Shown in pieces: positions 17,519 through 28,200 of a DNA stretch of 64,000 nucleotides; position 1 is the stretch's first letter, and the number at the start of each line of letters is the position of its first letter. The translations under genes and the position numbers were made by a program. The notes under the pieces are model-generated. The model searched no databases. It saw only the letters and a list, made by a program, of their open reading frames with translations, and was not told where the DNA came from. Source of the stretch: Flavobacterium sp. (GTDB taxonomy: Bacteria > Bacteroidota > Bacteroidia > Flavobacteriales > Flavobacteriaceae); assembly GCA_014378065.1 (NCBI GenBank), contig JACMOK010000054.1:1-64000 (forward strand), given 5' to 3'.

Positions 17519-17570
17519 ACTATATGTCGATCAAGTCATCATTGTTTTTCGAAAGGTATTATATAACAAC

Positions 17571-17598
17571 AAAAACTCCTCAATTCAGAGGAGTTTTT
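17571..17598 (-). terminator. Bidirectional-type terminator after universal stress gene
   Basis: An 11-base-pair inverted repeat (AAAAACTCCTC / GAGGAGTTTTT) with a 6-base loop. It lies 26 bases past the stop of the universal stress protein gene on minus and could also stop plus-strand transcripts. Confidence 0.8.
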
Positions 17599-17623
17599 AT
17601 TGTTATAAACCTGTGTTATAAAT

Positions 17624-18448
17624 TTAAATTTTGAATGTAATTACTGGTCTTACTGCGTGATTTACTAAGTCTTCACTAATACTGCCGTTAAAGAAGTGCG
17701 AAAAACCAGTCCTGCCATGGGTACACATTCCAATTACATCCGCCGAAACACTGTTGGCAAAGTTTAATATTCCTTTTTCGACGTTAACATCGTTGTAAAT
17801 GTGCATTGAGTAATTGGCATAATTAAATTCCTTCATAAAATCTTCCATAATTTTTTCTGCAACATGAGTTGGCTTAAAACTGTTCGGTGTGTTGATCATT
17901 ACCAAACTCAATTTAGAATCGAAAGCCTGGGCAAATTCTACCAGTTGCTTGAACGGTTTTTTAACCTCTTGAGAAAAATCTGAAGCAAATACAAAGTTCG
18001 CTGCTTTAAAATCGTTGTTTTCATTTTTAATTACCAACACAGGCGCTTCTGAAAATCGCACGACTTTCTCAGTGTTCGAACCAATCAACATTTCTTGAAA
18101 ACCGCTGGTGCCATGCGAGCCCATAACCACAAGATCGACATTGTTTTTTTTGCTTACCGCTAATATCCCATCAAAGGCTTTTTCAAACTGAATAATTTCG
18201 GAAACATTGATTCCTTCAAGGTAATCTACCTCCATTAAATCTTCGAGATTGCTGATCGCTTTGTCTTTGTAGAACATGATTTCTGGAATTTGGTGTCCAC
18301 TTCCGATAGCATCTCCGGCCTGATGAGGCAGTTCAAGCATATGTAATAAAATGATTTCACTGTCATTCTCCTTGGCAATTTGCGCAGCCACTTTCAAGGC
18401 ATACTCCGCATGGTCGGAAAAGTCGGTAGGAACTAAAATTCTTTTCAT
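17624..18448 (-). CDS. Tandem-domain universal stress protein
   Basis: 274 residues made of two Usp domains in a row. The first starts RILVPTDFSDHAEYALKVA and ends with the ATP motif GSHGTSGFQEMLIGS, which fits G-x2-G-x9-G-S. The second starts FVFASDFSQEVKKPF and ends CTHGRTGFSHFFNGS, with Cys in place of the first Gly. Both sites could bind nucleotide; the second may be weaker. It is a cytoplasmic stress-survival protein with no known catalytic step. It is divergent from rimP, with 179 bases between the start codons. Confidence 0.95.
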   Translation of the reverse strand: MKRILVPTDFSDHAEYALKVAAQIAKENDSEIILLHMLELPHQAGDAIGSGHQIPEIMFYKDKAISNLEDLMEVDYLEGINVSEIIQFEKAFDGILAVSKKNNVDLVVMGSHGTSGFQEMLIGSNTEKVVRFSEAPVLVIKNENNDFKAANFVFASDFSQEVKKPFKQLVEFAQAFDSKLSLVMINTPNSFKPTHVAEKIMEDFMKEFNYANYSMHIYNDVNVEKGILNFANSVSADVIGMCTHGRTGFSHFFNGSISEDLVNHAVRPVITFKI

Positions 18449-18555
18449 AATTTAGAAGTGTAAGAAATTATATTATAATTGGTTTTAAAACTTAACCCAA
18501 TAAAGATAATATTTTTTTTTACATCACACATCATTTTTGATTTATAAAAAAACAC

Positions 18556-18563
18556 TATATTTG
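18556..18563 (+). promoter_or_regulatory. -7 element of the rimP-nusA-infB operon
   Basis: TATATTTG matches TAnnTTTG. The nearest TTG upstream is 16 bases away instead of 19, so the -33 element is weak. Transcription should start near 18567-18570, giving a leader of about 60 bases that holds the hairpin at 18593. Confidence 0.65.
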
Positions 18564-18592
18564 CACGGTTATTTATTAAAATATTAGATGAT

Positions 18593-18618
18593 GAGGGAAG
18601 CAATGCTTCCCTCTTTTT
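18593..18618 (+). terminator. Leader hairpin with U-tract before rimP (possible attenuator)
   Basis: GAGGGAAG at 18593-18600 pairs perfectly with CTTCCCTC at 18606-18613 around CAATG, followed by TTTTT. It has all the marks of an intrinsic terminator but lies between the promoter and the rimP ATG at 18628. A 16-codon frame opening with ATGATG at 18588 runs through the hairpin and stops at 18638, overlapping the rimP start. Attenuation of the operon, perhaps by NusA itself, is inferred. Confidence 0.7.
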
Positions 18619-18627
18619 ATAAAAAAC

Positions 18628-19092
18628 ATGACATTTAAAGAAAAAATAAACCGGTTGTTGGTGGAAGGATTAGCAGAAAAACAGTCGGTATTCTTAATCG
18701 ATTTGACCATTACCGACAATTTTAAAATAATTGTTACTTTAGATGGCGATCATGGGGTTGCGTTGCAGGATTGTATTGACATTAGCCGGTCGATAGAACA
18801 CAATCTTGATAGAGAAGAGCAAGATTTTTCGTTAGAAGTAGCCTCAGTTGGGGTGGGATCACCATTAAAACTGAAGAGACAGTACAAAAAAAATATTAGT
18901 AGGACTCTAATTGTAAAATTAGCTACCGAAACCATCGAAGCCCGATTGGTCAATGCGAATGAGGATTTTATCACTTTGTCGTGGGAGGCAAGAGAGCCAA
19001 AAAAAATTGGAAAAGGGAAAGAAACAGTTCGGAAACTGCTCGAAATTCCCTATTCAGAAATAATAGAAGCAATTGTTACAGTAACCTTTTAA
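18628..19092 (+). CDS. rimP: Ribosome maturation factor RimP
   Basis: A 154-residue protein with the RimP layout: an N-terminal alpha/beta domain ([33 protein letters not shown]) and a C-terminal SH3-like barrel ([14 protein letters not shown]). The family motif normally read as EVSSPG is EVASVG here. It assists 30S assembly. It is the first gene of rimP-nusA-infB, 14 bases before nusA, and is preceded by the leader hairpin described above. Confidence 0.95.
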   Translation: MTFKEKINRLLVEGLAEKQSVFLIDLTITDNFKIIVTLDGDHGVALQDCIDISRSIEHNLDREEQDFSLEVASVGVGSPLKLKRQYKKNISRTLIVKLATETIEARLVNANEDFITLSWEAREPKKIGKGKETVRKLLEIPYSEIIEAIVTVTF

Positions 19093-19106
19093 TTTAAACG
19101 TTAAGC

Positions 19107-20351
19107 ATGGAAAATTTAGCATTAATCGATTCATTTTCAGAGTTTAAAGATGATAAACTCATTGATCGTGTAACGCTTATGGCGATTTTAGAAGATGTGT
19201 TTAGGAATGCATTGAAGAAAAAATTCGGTTCCGATGACAATTTTGACATTATCATCAATCCCGATAAGGGGGATATGGAAATCTGGAGACGAAGGGTCAT
19301 CGTTGCCGATGATGATTTGGATTTAGAAAATGAAGAAATCACGTTGACTGAAGCCAGAAAAATCGAACCTGATTTTGAAATTGGAGAAGAAGTCTCTGAA
19401 GAAGTAAAATTGATTGACCTCGGAAGAAGAGCAATTTTAGCCTTGCGTCAGAATCTAATTTCTAAAATTCATGAGCATGACAACACGAACTTGTACAAGC
19501 AATTTAAAGATTTAATCGGCGAAATTTACACTGCCGAAGTACACCATGTTCGTCCAAGAGTTGTAATTTTGGTTGACGATGAAGGAAATGAAATTGTATT
19601 GCCAAAAGAAAAGCAGATTCCGTCTGACTTCTTCCGTAAAGGAGATAATGTGCGTGGAATCATTGAAAGCGTTGAATTGAAAGGAAATAAACCGCAAATA
19701 GTCATGTCAAGAACTTCTGAAAAGTTTCTTGAAAAATTATTCGAGCAGGAAATTCCCGAAGTTTTTGACGGTTTGATCATGGTCAAAAATGTAGTGCGTA
19801 TTCCGGGTGAAAAAGCGAAAGTGGCGGTGGATTCCTATGATGACAGAATTGACCCTGTAGGCGCTTGCGTCGGAATGAAAGGATCTCGAATTCATGGAAT
19901 TGTCAGGGAATTGGGTAACGAAAATATCGATGTTATCAATTATACGTCTAACATTCAATTGTACATTACTCGGGCGTTAAGTCCGGCCAAAGTATCTTCC
20001 ATTAAAATCAATGAAGAAACCAAAAGGGCAGAAGTGTTTTTAAAATTGGAAGAAGTTTCTAAAGCGATTGGGCGTGGAGGTCATAACATTAAATTGGCCG
20101 GGCAATTAACCGGTTATGAGTTGGATGTAATTCGCGAAGGCAATGTGGCTGAAGAAGAAGATGATGTAGAATTGACTGAATTTTCAGATGAAATTGAGGC
20201 TTGGGTTATCGAGGAATTTGCCAAAATTGGTCTCGATACGGCAAGGAGCATATTGAAGCAAGATGTGAATGATTTGGTGCGAAGGACAGATCTGGAAGAG
20301 GAAACCATTATGGATGTCATGCGAATATTAAAAGAAGAATTCAACAGTTAA
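19107..20351 (+). CDS. nusA: Transcription termination/antitermination factor NusA
   Basis: 414 residues. The N-terminal RNA-polymerase-binding domain is followed by an S1 domain (about 130-200), then two KH domains (about 230-345) with RIPGEKAKVAV, GMKGSRIHGIVRELG and GRGGHNIKLAGQLTG. The C-terminal tail is a single helical region with no tandem acidic repeats of the E. coli type. NusA modulates pausing and intrinsic termination, which makes the terminator-like leader upstream of this operon a natural target for feedback. Start at ATG 19107, 57 bases before infB at the far end. Confidence 0.97.
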   Translation: MENLALIDSFSEFKDDKLIDRVTLMAILEDVFRNALKKKFGSDDNFDIIINPDKGDMEIWRRRVIVADDDLDLENEEITLTEARKIEPDFEIGEEVSEEVKLIDLGRRAILALRQNLISKIHEHDNTNLYKQFKDLIGEIYTAEVHHVRPRVVILVDDEGNEIVLPKEKQIPSDFFRKGDNVRGIIESVELKGNKPQIVMSRTSEKFLEKLFEQEIPEVFDGLIMVKNVVRIPGEKAKVAVDSYDDRIDPVGACVGMKGSRIHGIVRELGNENIDVINYTSNIQLYITRALSPAKVSSIKINEETKRAEVFLKLEEVSKAIGRGGHNIKLAGQLTGYELDVIREGNVAEEEDDVELTEFSDEIEAWVIEEFAKIGLDTARSILKQDVNDLVRRTDLEEETIMDVMRILKEEFNS

Positions 20352-20407
20352 TTTTCCTTGTAACCACTGCAACAACACAACAAAAAAGATAATATTAAAA
20401 AGATTTT

Positions 20408-23233
20408 ATGTCTGAAGAGAGAATAATAAGAATTAACAAGGTTTTAAGGGAATTGAATATTTCGTTAGAAAGAGCTGTCGATCATTTGAAAGACAAGGGT
20501 ATTGCCATTGAGTCAAACCCTAATGCTAAAATTTCTGAGAAAGAATTCAATATTCTACAAAGTCAATTTGCGGGCGACAAGGGGAATAAAGAAGCTTCTA
20601 AAGAAGTAGGAGAAGAAAAAAGAAAAGAAAAAGAAGCGTTGCGTGTTGAAAGAGAAAAGGAAATTGAAGACAAACGCAAACATGACGAAGAGCGCCAACG
20701 ACAGGAAGTTATCAAGGCAAGAGTGACTGTTATTGCTCCGAAGCAAGTAGGAACGATCGACCTTAATGCTCAAAAAGCAGCAGCGCCTAAGGCCATAATT
20801 CGTCCTCCAGTTAACAAAGAATCTGCAGTTGCTACACCAACTGAACCGAAAGAAATTGTAGTTGCAGACAAACCGGCCAAGGCTGAAGTTCAAAAACCGG
20901 ACGCAGAGTTAGCGGAGGTACAAATACCCGTAAAAAAAGAGGTAGTTGCTGAAGAGTCGGTGACTGTAGACGAATCTATAACTACCCAATACCAAAAATT
21001 ATCAGGCGCAACTTTAACGGGGCAGACGATTGACTTATCGCAATTCAATAAACCGAAAAAGAAAAAAGAGGAGCCTAAAATCATTCCCAACAAACCGGGA
21101 GTAGCTATAATTGGGAACGCCAATTCAAATGCCAATAAAAATAAGCGAAAAAGGATCCCACCCAAACCCGGAGAAGTGCGACCCGGAGGTGCAGGAGTGA
21201 CAGGAACGACAGGCGCCAACAATCCGAATCGGATCACGCCTAATACGGCCGGAAATGCAGCTAACAGAAGCGCAAGACCAGGATTTGTAAAAGGCAATCG
21301 TCCCGCTATTATCGCCAAGGTAGAGCCCACGGAAGAAGAAGTTAAAAATCAAATCCGCGAAACTTTAGAGAAACTTCAGGGCAAAGGAGGTAAATCAAAG
21401 GCAGCAAAATACCGAAGAGACAAAAGAGATACGCATAGACAAAAATCTGATGATGAGCAAAGATCCATAGAGGAAGGCAATAAAACAATTAAAGTCACCG
21501 AGTTTGTAACCGTAGGGGAAATTGCCATTATGATGGATGTGCCCATTACCAAAGTAATCGGAACTTGCATGTCTTTAGGTATCATGGTAACCATGAACCA
21601 GCGTTTGGATGCAGAAACACTAACTATTGTTGCAGACGAATTTGGATTTGAGGTTGAATTTATTACCACAGAATTAGAAGATTCCATACAAATTGTGGAA
21701 GACGCTGCCGAAGATTTATTATACCGAGCGCCAATTGTAACGGTGATGGGTCACGTCGATCACGGTAAGACATCTTTACTAGATTATATCCGTAAAGAAA
21801 ATGTAATTGCAGGAGAATCAGGAGGTATTACCCAACACATTGGAGCCTACGGCGTGACGTTGGATAACGGCCAAAAAATAGCATTTTTAGACACACCAGG
21901 TCACGAAGCTTTTACTGCGATGCGTGCGCGAGGTGCTCAGGTTACCGATATTGCAATTGTAGTGATTGCAGCTGATGATGATATCATGCCACAAACCAAA
22001 GAGGCTATCAGTCATGCACAGGCGGCAAATGTTCCGATTATTTTTGCCATCAACAAAATTGATAAACCCAATGCTAATGTCGAGAAAATTAAAGAAAGAT
22101 TGGCCGGCATGAATTTACTGGTTGAAGATTGGGGAGGAAAAATCCAATCGCACGACATCTCCGCCAAAGCGGGAACCGGCGTTAAGGAATTGTTAGAGAA
22201 AGTTTTACTAGAAGCAGAACTTTTAGATTTAAAATCGAATCCGAATAAACCCGCTTCAGGGACTGTGGTCGAAGCATTTTTGGACAAAGGGAAAGGATAT
22301 GTTTCTACAATCTTAGTACAAAACGGAACGTTGAAAGTAGGCGATTATATGCTTGCTGGAAAACACCATGGTAAAATCAAAGCGATGCATGATGAAAGAG
22401 GCCACATTGTTAAAGAAGCTGGTCCCTCTACACCTGTATCTGTGTTAGGTTTAGACGGTGCTGCAACAGCTGGTGACAAGTTCAATATTTTTGAAGATGA
22501 AAGAGAAGCCAAAGCCATTGCTGCTAAACGCACCCAGTTGATGCGCGAGCAATCGGTTCGCACGCAACGTCACATTACGTTAGCAGAAATCGGTCGTCGG
22601 ATTGCTTTGGGTCAATTTAAAGAACTCAACATTATTTTAAAAGGAGATGTGGATGGTTCGGTAGAAGCCTTGTCCGATTCATTCTCCAAATTGTCCACCG
22701 AAGAAATACAGATAAATATAATCCACAAAGGAGTTGGAGCCATCACTGAAACAGACGTTATGTTGGCTTCCGCATCTGACGCCATTATCATCGGATTTAA
22801 TGTTCGTCCGGCAGGAAACGCCAGACAATTGGCCGACAAAGAAGAAATAGATATTCGTAATTACTCTATCATTTACGATGCTATTGATGATTTAAAAGAC
22901 GCTATGGAAGGCATGCTCTCTCCAGAAATGAAGGAAGAGATTACTGGAACGGCAGAAATCAGGGAGATATTTAAAATTTCTAAAGTTGGTTCTATCGCAG
23001 GTTGTATGGTGATGGACGGAAAAATATCTAGGAACTCGAAAATCAGAATTATCCGCGAAGGTGTTGTAGTTTTTACCGGTGATTTGTTGGCGTTGAAACG
23101 ATTTAAAGATGACGTCAAAGATGTTGCAAAAGGGTATGATTGTGGAATTCAAATTAAAAATTACAATGAGATCGAAGAACGCGACGTTATTGAAGCTTTC
23201 CAAGAAGTTGCCGTGAAGAAAAAATTGAAGTAA
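20408..23233 (+). CDS. infB: Translation initiation factor IF-2
   Basis: 941 residues. The N-terminal domain (1-55) is followed by a long charged, low-complexity linker (about 60-350, rich in Lys, Glu, Pro and Asn-Ala). The IF2_N region is near 365-420, and the GTPase domain starts near 447 with [28 protein letters not shown] and SAKAGTG. Domains II, III and IV follow. It brings initiator tRNA to the 30S subunit. It is the last gene of the operon and ends at a terminator. Confidence 0.98.
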   Translation: MSEERIIRINKVLRELNISLERAVDHLKDKGIAIESNPNAKISEKEFNILQSQFAGDKGNKEASKEVGEEKRKEKEALRVEREKEIEDKRKHDEERQRQEVIKARVTVIAPKQVGTIDLNAQKAAAPKAIIRPPVNKESAVATPTEPKEIVVADKPAKAEVQKPDAELAEVQIPVKKEVVAEESVTVDESITTQYQKLSGATLTGQTIDLSQFNKPKKKKEEPKIIPNKPGVAIIGNANSNANKNKRKRIPPKPGEVRPGGAGVTGTTGANNPNRITPNTAGNAANRSARPGFVKGNRPAIIAKVEPTEEEVKNQIRETLEKLQGKGGKSKAAKYRRDKRDTHRQKSDDEQRSIEEGNKTIKVTEFVTVGEIAIMMDVPITKVIGTCMSLGIMVTMNQRLDAETLTIVADEFGFEVEFITTELEDSIQIVEDAAEDLLYRAPIVTVMGHVDHGKTSLLDYIRKENVIAGESGGITQHIGAYGVTLDNGQKIAFLDTPGHEAFTAMRARGAQVTDIAIVVIAADDDIMPQTKEAISHAQAANVPIIFAINKIDKPNANVEKIKERLAGMNLLVEDWGGKIQSHDISAKAGTGVKELLEKVLLEAELLDLKSNPNKPASGTVVEAFLDKGKGYVSTILVQNGTLKVGDYMLAGKHHGKIKAMHDERGHIVKEAGPSTPVSVLGLDGAATAGDKFNIFEDEREAKAIAAKRTQLMREQSVRTQRHITLAEIGRRIALGQFKELNIILKGDVDGSVEALSDSFSKLSTEEIQINIIHKGVGAITETDVMLASASDAIIIGFNVRPAGNARQLADKEEIDIRNYSIIYDAIDDLKDAMEGMLSPEMKEEITGTAEIREIFKISKVGSIAGCMVMDGKISRNSKIRIIREGVVVFTGDLLALKRFKDDVKDVAKGYDCGIQIKNYNEIEERDVIEAFQEVAVKKKLK

Positions 23234-23243
23234 AAATTGCAAT

Positions 23244-23278
23244 AAAAAAAACGTCTTGAGCAATCAGGGCGTTTTTTT
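23244..23278 (+). terminator. Terminator after infB
   Basis: AAAAAACGTCTTGA pairs with TCAGGGCGTTTTTT (two G-T pairs) around a GCAA loop, with T-rich and A-rich flanks. It serves infB and can also serve the convergent SPOR gene, which ends at 23296. Confidence 0.8.
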
Positions 23279-23295
23279 ATGTTCCAATTTTTAAT

Positions 23296-23685
23296 TTACT
23301 TGTTCGGCTTGATTAGGAAGGCATTCGGATATTTCTTTTTAAATTCAATCAAATTCCGCTCGGCTTCAATTCTTGACTTGAAATTGCCAATCCAAACTTT
23401 GTAAGTTGGAGTACTGAAAACGATCGTGCCATCAAAATTTTTGTTGTCTCTTCTAAATTCGCTTAAATTCCTTTTGGAGGTTTCACTATCGCCACTATAA
23501 ATCTGGATTTTATACCGATCATTAACTGTAATTGAAGCGTTAATTTTTCTTTTTTCATTTAACAATTGTTCGAATTTAGGGTCTTGGGTTATAGTAAGAT
23601 TTCCTTCCTGGGAGTGCAAATTTATGCTGTAAATTGCTAGTGCTACGTACAAGAAAAGGCCTTGTTTTGGTGCTAAAATTGTCAT
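23296..23685 (-). CDS. Secreted SPOR-domain protein
   Basis: 129 residues from the ATG at 23685. A start at 23736 is ruled out because the promoter element at 23704-23711 lies inside it. The N terminus (MTILAPKQGLFLYVALAIYS) is a signal peptide, probably cut near LHSQ. The C-terminal 75 residues are a SPOR fold (YKIQIYSGDSETSKRNL, then VWIGNFKSRIEAERNLIEF), which binds denuded peptidoglycan glycan strands at division sites. It has no partner domain. Confidence 0.88.
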   Translation of the reverse strand: MTILAPKQGLFLYVALAIYSINLHSQEGNLTITQDPKFEQLLNEKRKINASITVNDRYKIQIYSGDSETSKRNLSEFRRDNKNFDGTIVFSTPTYKVWIGNFKSRIEAERNLIEFKKKYPNAFLIKPNK

Positions 23686-23703
23686 AAAGTAGTGATTTTT
23701 ATA

Positions 23704-23711
23704 CAAATGTA
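23704..23711 (-). promoter_or_regulatory. -7 element of the SPOR gene
   Basis: On minus it reads TACATTTG, 18 bases before the ATG at 23685. A CAA (minus TTG) is 17 bases further out. Confidence 0.55.
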
Positions 23712-23789
23712 ATATTTCTAAAATTAAACAAAACAACTATTATTATTTAGAATTAATATAAATTGGTATTTAAGCGATATATTGGGTTT

Positions 23790-23818
23790 TAAGACTAGTT
23801 CTTAAGTCGTATTTTTGT
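23790..23818 (+). promoter_or_regulatory. act-cox operon promoter with inverted repeat
   Basis: The -7 element TATTTTTG is at 23811-23818. Just upstream, TTAAGA-CTAGT-TCTTAA (23790-23806) is an inverted repeat in the spacer between the -33 and -7 positions, where a bound dimer would block or remodel the promoter. A leader of about 80 bases follows before actA. The operator role is inferred. Confidence 0.5.
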
Positions 23819-23903
23819 GCAAGTTTTAAAACAAAGCGTGCTTCAAGTGCAATTTTTAAATTCACTTTTACAAGCTAATTTTAGTCGATAATCATTACAT
23901 AAT

Positions 23904-25232
23904 ATGAAAAACGTGGGTAACCATAATTCGATTTCAAGGGTCTTATTTTTTAGTTTAGTGTTTGTACTAAATTTCTCCTTCACTTCAATTGCTCAAACCG
24001 CCGCTCCAGTTGCTGCCATTCCTGCCACCGCTCCGCCTACATCAGCAGGTGATCCTGTTAAAGGAAAAGAACTTTTTAATGCCAATTGTGCTGCCTGTCA
24101 TAAGCTTGATGCTAAAATGACTGGTCCGGCACTAAGAGGTGTTGCCCAACGACATGACATGGCATGGATTTATAAGTGGATTTATAACAGTTCTGCGATG
24201 GTTAAAGCCGGCGATCCTGCCGCTGTGAAAATCAGCACAGAATACAACGGCTCTGTTATGACGGCATTTCCTCAATTATCAAAAGGTGATATTGATAACA
24301 TCATCGCTTATACATCAGAACCAAAAGCAGAACCTGTAGCCGCTGTCATAGGAACCACCGCTCCTCCGGGTGGAGAAGCCAATACCAGCGGAATTTCGAA
24401 CAATGTCGTTCTCGGTGCGCTTGCCTTGGTGATGTTAATGCTGATTGTAATGTTGTTTCTGGTCAACAAAGTATTGACGAAAGTAGCCAAAGTCAACGGT
24501 ATTGAAGTTGCCCCAAAAGAACCGACCACGCCAATTTGGCAAGCATTTGCCAGGAATCAGTTTTTAGTATTGGTTACATCTATTTTCTTAATACTCACTA
24601 GTGCTTATTTTGTTTATGGGTATTTAATGCAGGTCGGAGTCGATCAGAATTATCAGCCCATACAACCGATACATTATTCTCATAGAATTCATGCGGGAAG
24701 CAATGGTATTAATTGCAAGTACTGCCACTCTGCGGCTAGGGTTAGTAAAAATGGTGGAATCCCTTCTTTGAATATTTGTATGAATTGTCATAAAAATATA
24801 AACGAAGTATCTGATACCACGGCCACACCCGACCATTCCAAGGCTTTTTATGATGGAGAAATCCAAAAATTGTATGTAGCAGTTGGATGGGACCAGACCA
24901 CTCAAAAATATACAGGGAAAACGCAGCCCGTAAAATGGGTTCGCATACACAATTTGCCTGACTTTGTTTATTTTAACCATTCACAGCACGTAACAGTTGC
25001 CGGCATCGAATGTCAGACTTGTCATGGCCCCGTTCAAACCTATGAAATTCAAAAGCAATTTGCCCCGCTCACGATGGGCTGGTGTATCAATTGCCATAGA
25101 AAAACCGAGGTTAAAATGGAAGGTAACGAGTATTACACCAAGATTCACGATGAACTTTCTAAAAAATACGGCGTTGATAAATTAACTGCTGCGCAAATGG
25201 GCGGTTTGGAATGCGGAAAATGCCATTACTAA
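23904..25232 (+). CDS. actA: Alternative complex III subunit ActA (multiheme cytochrome c)
   Basis: 442 residues. Signal peptide (to about residue 31, SIAQ), then a monoheme cytochrome c domain (CAACH near 62, distal Met region MTAFPQ), a membrane helix near 175-195, a second helix near 220, and a C-terminal pentaheme domain with CKYCH, CMNCH, CQTCH, CINCH and CGKCH. ActA is the periplasmic multiheme subunit that carries electrons out of ACIII. The extra N-terminal monoheme domain could hand electrons to the partner oxidase, as no soluble cytochrome c gene is seen here. First gene of the operon. Confidence 0.93.
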   Translation: MKNVGNHNSISRVLFFSLVFVLNFSFTSIAQTAAPVAAIPATAPPTSAGDPVKGKELFNANCAACHKLDAKMTGPALRGVAQRHDMAWIYKWIYNSSAMVKAGDPAAVKISTEYNGSVMTAFPQLSKGDIDNIIAYTSEPKAEPVAAVIGTTAPPGGEANTSGISNNVVLGALALVMLMLIVMLFLVNKVLTKVAKVNGIEVAPKEPTTPIWQAFARNQFLVLVTSIFLILTSAYFVYGYLMQVGVDQNYQPIQPIHYSHRIHAGSNGINCKYCHSAARVSKNGGIPSLNICMNCHKNINEVSDTTATPDHSKAFYDGEIQKLYVAVGWDQTTQKYTGKTQPVKWVRIHNLPDFVYFNHSQHVTVAGIECQTCHGPVQTYEIQKQFAPLTMGWCINCHRKTEVKMEGNEYYTKIHDELSKKYGVDKLTAAQMGGLECGKCHY

Positions 25233-25265
25233 AGATTATTAAGAAGCTAAACATTTATATATAAT

Positions 25266-28200
25266 ATGTCATCAAACAAAAAATACTGGAAAAGTGTTGA
25301 AGAACTAAACGAAAACAGTTCTATTGTTGAGGCACTTAGAAATAACGAATTTGTTGAAGAGATTCCTACTGATGAATTTTTAGGAGATAAAGACGCTTTG
25401 TCTTCTTCTTCAACCACACGTCGCGATTTCTTAAAGTACGTCGGATTTACAACAGCTGCCGCATCGCTCGCTGCCTGCGAGGGACCTGTTCACAAAGCAA
25501 TACCTTATGTAGTGCAACCTGAAAACATTATTCCTGGTGTGGCGGATTTTTATGCGACCTCTGTTTTTGATGGTTTTGATTTCGCCAACATTTTAGTAAA
25601 AACACGCGAAGGCCGTCCTATTAAAATTGACAACAACACTTTGCCAGGCGCAAAATTTGCTGCTAATGCGAGAATTCATGCCTCCATATTATCATTGTAT
25701 GACAGCATGCGTTTGAAGCAACCCAAAATCGGCGGAAAGTCAGCCACATGGGGTGAAGTGGATTTAAAAATAAAAGCCAGTGTAGCCGAGGCTAAAGCCG
25801 GCGGCAAACAAGTAGTTTTATTGACCAATACATTAGCAAGTCCCTCAACTGAAAAGTTAATTGCCGAATTTATAGCTAAAAATCCCAATGCAAAACACAT
25901 AGTTTATGATGCTGTTTCTTCATCAGCTGCCTTGGACGCATTCGAAACGGTATACGGTGAAAGGGCTTTGGTAGATTATGATTTTTTTAAAGCGTCTCTA
26001 ATCGTATCGGTTGGTGCGGATTTCTTGGGAGATTGGCAGGGTGGAAGTTACGATGCAGGATACGCCAAGGGGAGAATTCCTAAAAATGGCAAAATGTCGC
26101 GTCATTTCCAGTTGGAATCCAACATGACTTTGTCAGGCGCTGCTGCTGATAGACGCATGCCGATGTCTGTTGCGGAACAAAAGCAGGCCTTGGTAAAAAT
26201 ATATAATATTGTGGCCAACGCCAATGTAGCGACCACTAAAATTCAAAATGAAGAAGCTGTCTTGAAAGTCGCGCAACAGCTAAAAACCGCTGGGCGACAA
26301 GGAGTTTTGGTTTCTGGAATTCAAGATAAAAATGCGCAGTTGTTGGTTTTAGCTATCAATCAAGCATTGGGAAGTGAGGCTTTCAATATTACAGGAGCCA
26401 GACAGATCAGAAAAGGCTCCAACGAAAAAGTAGTTCAGTTTATCAATGACATGAAAGCTGGAAATGTGCACACGCTTATCATGAGTGGCGTGAATCCGGT
26501 GTATACTTTACCCAATAGCAAAGAGTTTACCGCAGCGTTAAAAAAAGTCGCCTTGTCTGTAGCTTTCTCCTTAAAAGAAGACGAAACAGCTTCAATAACT
26601 ACAATTGCTGCGGCGGTACCGCACTATTTAGAGTCATGGAATGATGTGTCGATTACAAAAGGATCCTACGGCCTGACACAACCAACGATTCGTCCGTTAT
26701 TTGATACCAAACAATTTCAGGACGTACTGTTGTCTCTGAACGGCGGTGGTGTTTATTATGATTATCTAAAACAAAATGCTACCGCAATCTTGCAAGGTTC
26801 CTCATGGAACAGGGTTTTGCATGACGGGATCTACGCTGGTACTGTGGCTGCGCCCTCTGCGGGGTCTGCTGATTATGCAGCGGCAGCCAACGCCTTGGCC
26901 CAATCGAAAGCTCCGAATGGATTCGAATTGGTTTTATACACCAAGACTGGTTTGGGTGATGGCCAACAAGCCAACAATCCTTGGTTGCAAGAATTCCCGG
27001 ATCCGATTACAAGAGTTTCTTGGGACAATTATGCGACTGTTTCCAGAGCAGATGCCGAGAAATTGGGACTTGAAAACCACAACGTAGCCAATGGCGGGCT
27101 GAACGGAAGCTACGCTAATTTAACCGTTAATGGTGTTATTTTAGAAAATGTACCGGTAATTATTCAGCCGGGTCAGGCGATAGGGACAATCGGTTTGGCT
27201 TTGGGTTATGGTAAAAAAGCGGCTTTAAAAGAAGAAATGCAAGTAGGGGTTAATGCCTACACTTTATATCAAAACTTTAATGACGTACAGTCGGTAGCCA
27301 TCAAAGCTGCAGCTGGATCACATGAATTTGCCAGTGTTCAGTCGCAAAAAACGTTGATGGGACGCGGTGACATCATTAAAGAAACCACGTTAGAAATATT
27401 CAATACGAAAGAAGCAAAGGAATGGAATGAAGTGCCTATGGTATCTTTAGATCATAAAGAAGTTGAGGCTACTAAAGTAGATTTATGGACTTCTTTTGAT
27501 CGTTCGGTTGGACATCATTTTAACCTGTCTATCGACCTCAATGCTTGTACCGGTTGTGGTGCTTGTGTTATTGCTTGTCACGCAGAAAATAACGTTCCTG
27601 TAGTGGGAAAATCAGAAATCAGAAGAAGCCGAGACATGCACTGGTTGCGTATCGACAGGTATTATTCGTCAGAAGATACCTTTGCAGAAGATGACGATAA
27701 GAAAGATAATTTTAAAGGTTTATTCGGAGATAAAGGTTCATTGGGAGGTTTTGGCCAAATGGAAAAACCAAACGATAATCCACAAGTTGCCTTCCAACCT
27801 GTCATGTGTCAACATTGCAACCACGCACCTTGCGAAACGGTTTGCCCAGTCGCGGCAACTTCTCACAGTCGTCAAGGTCAAAACCATATGGCTTACAACA
27901 GATGTGTTGGAACTAGATATTGTGCCAATAACTGTCCGTATAAAGTGCGTCGTTTCAACTGGTTCCTTTACAACAAAAACAGTGAATTCGACTACCATAT
28001 GAATGACGATTTGGGCCGTATGGTCTTGAATCCGGATGTCAATGTACGTTCTCGTGGGGTAATGGAAAAATGTTCGCTGTGTATTCAAATGACGCAGGCT
28101 ACAATTCTTAGCGCTAAACGCGACGGAAGGGCCATCAAAGATGGTGAATTCCAAACGGCTTGCTCGAATGCTTGTGTTGCAGGGGCCATGATTTTTGGAG

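Noticed and set aside
20580..21480. Low-complexity repeats in infB as a possible mobile or unstable element
   Set aside because: Lys/Glu/Ala/Pro-rich linkers are normal for IF-2 N-terminal regions; no true direct repeats were seen.
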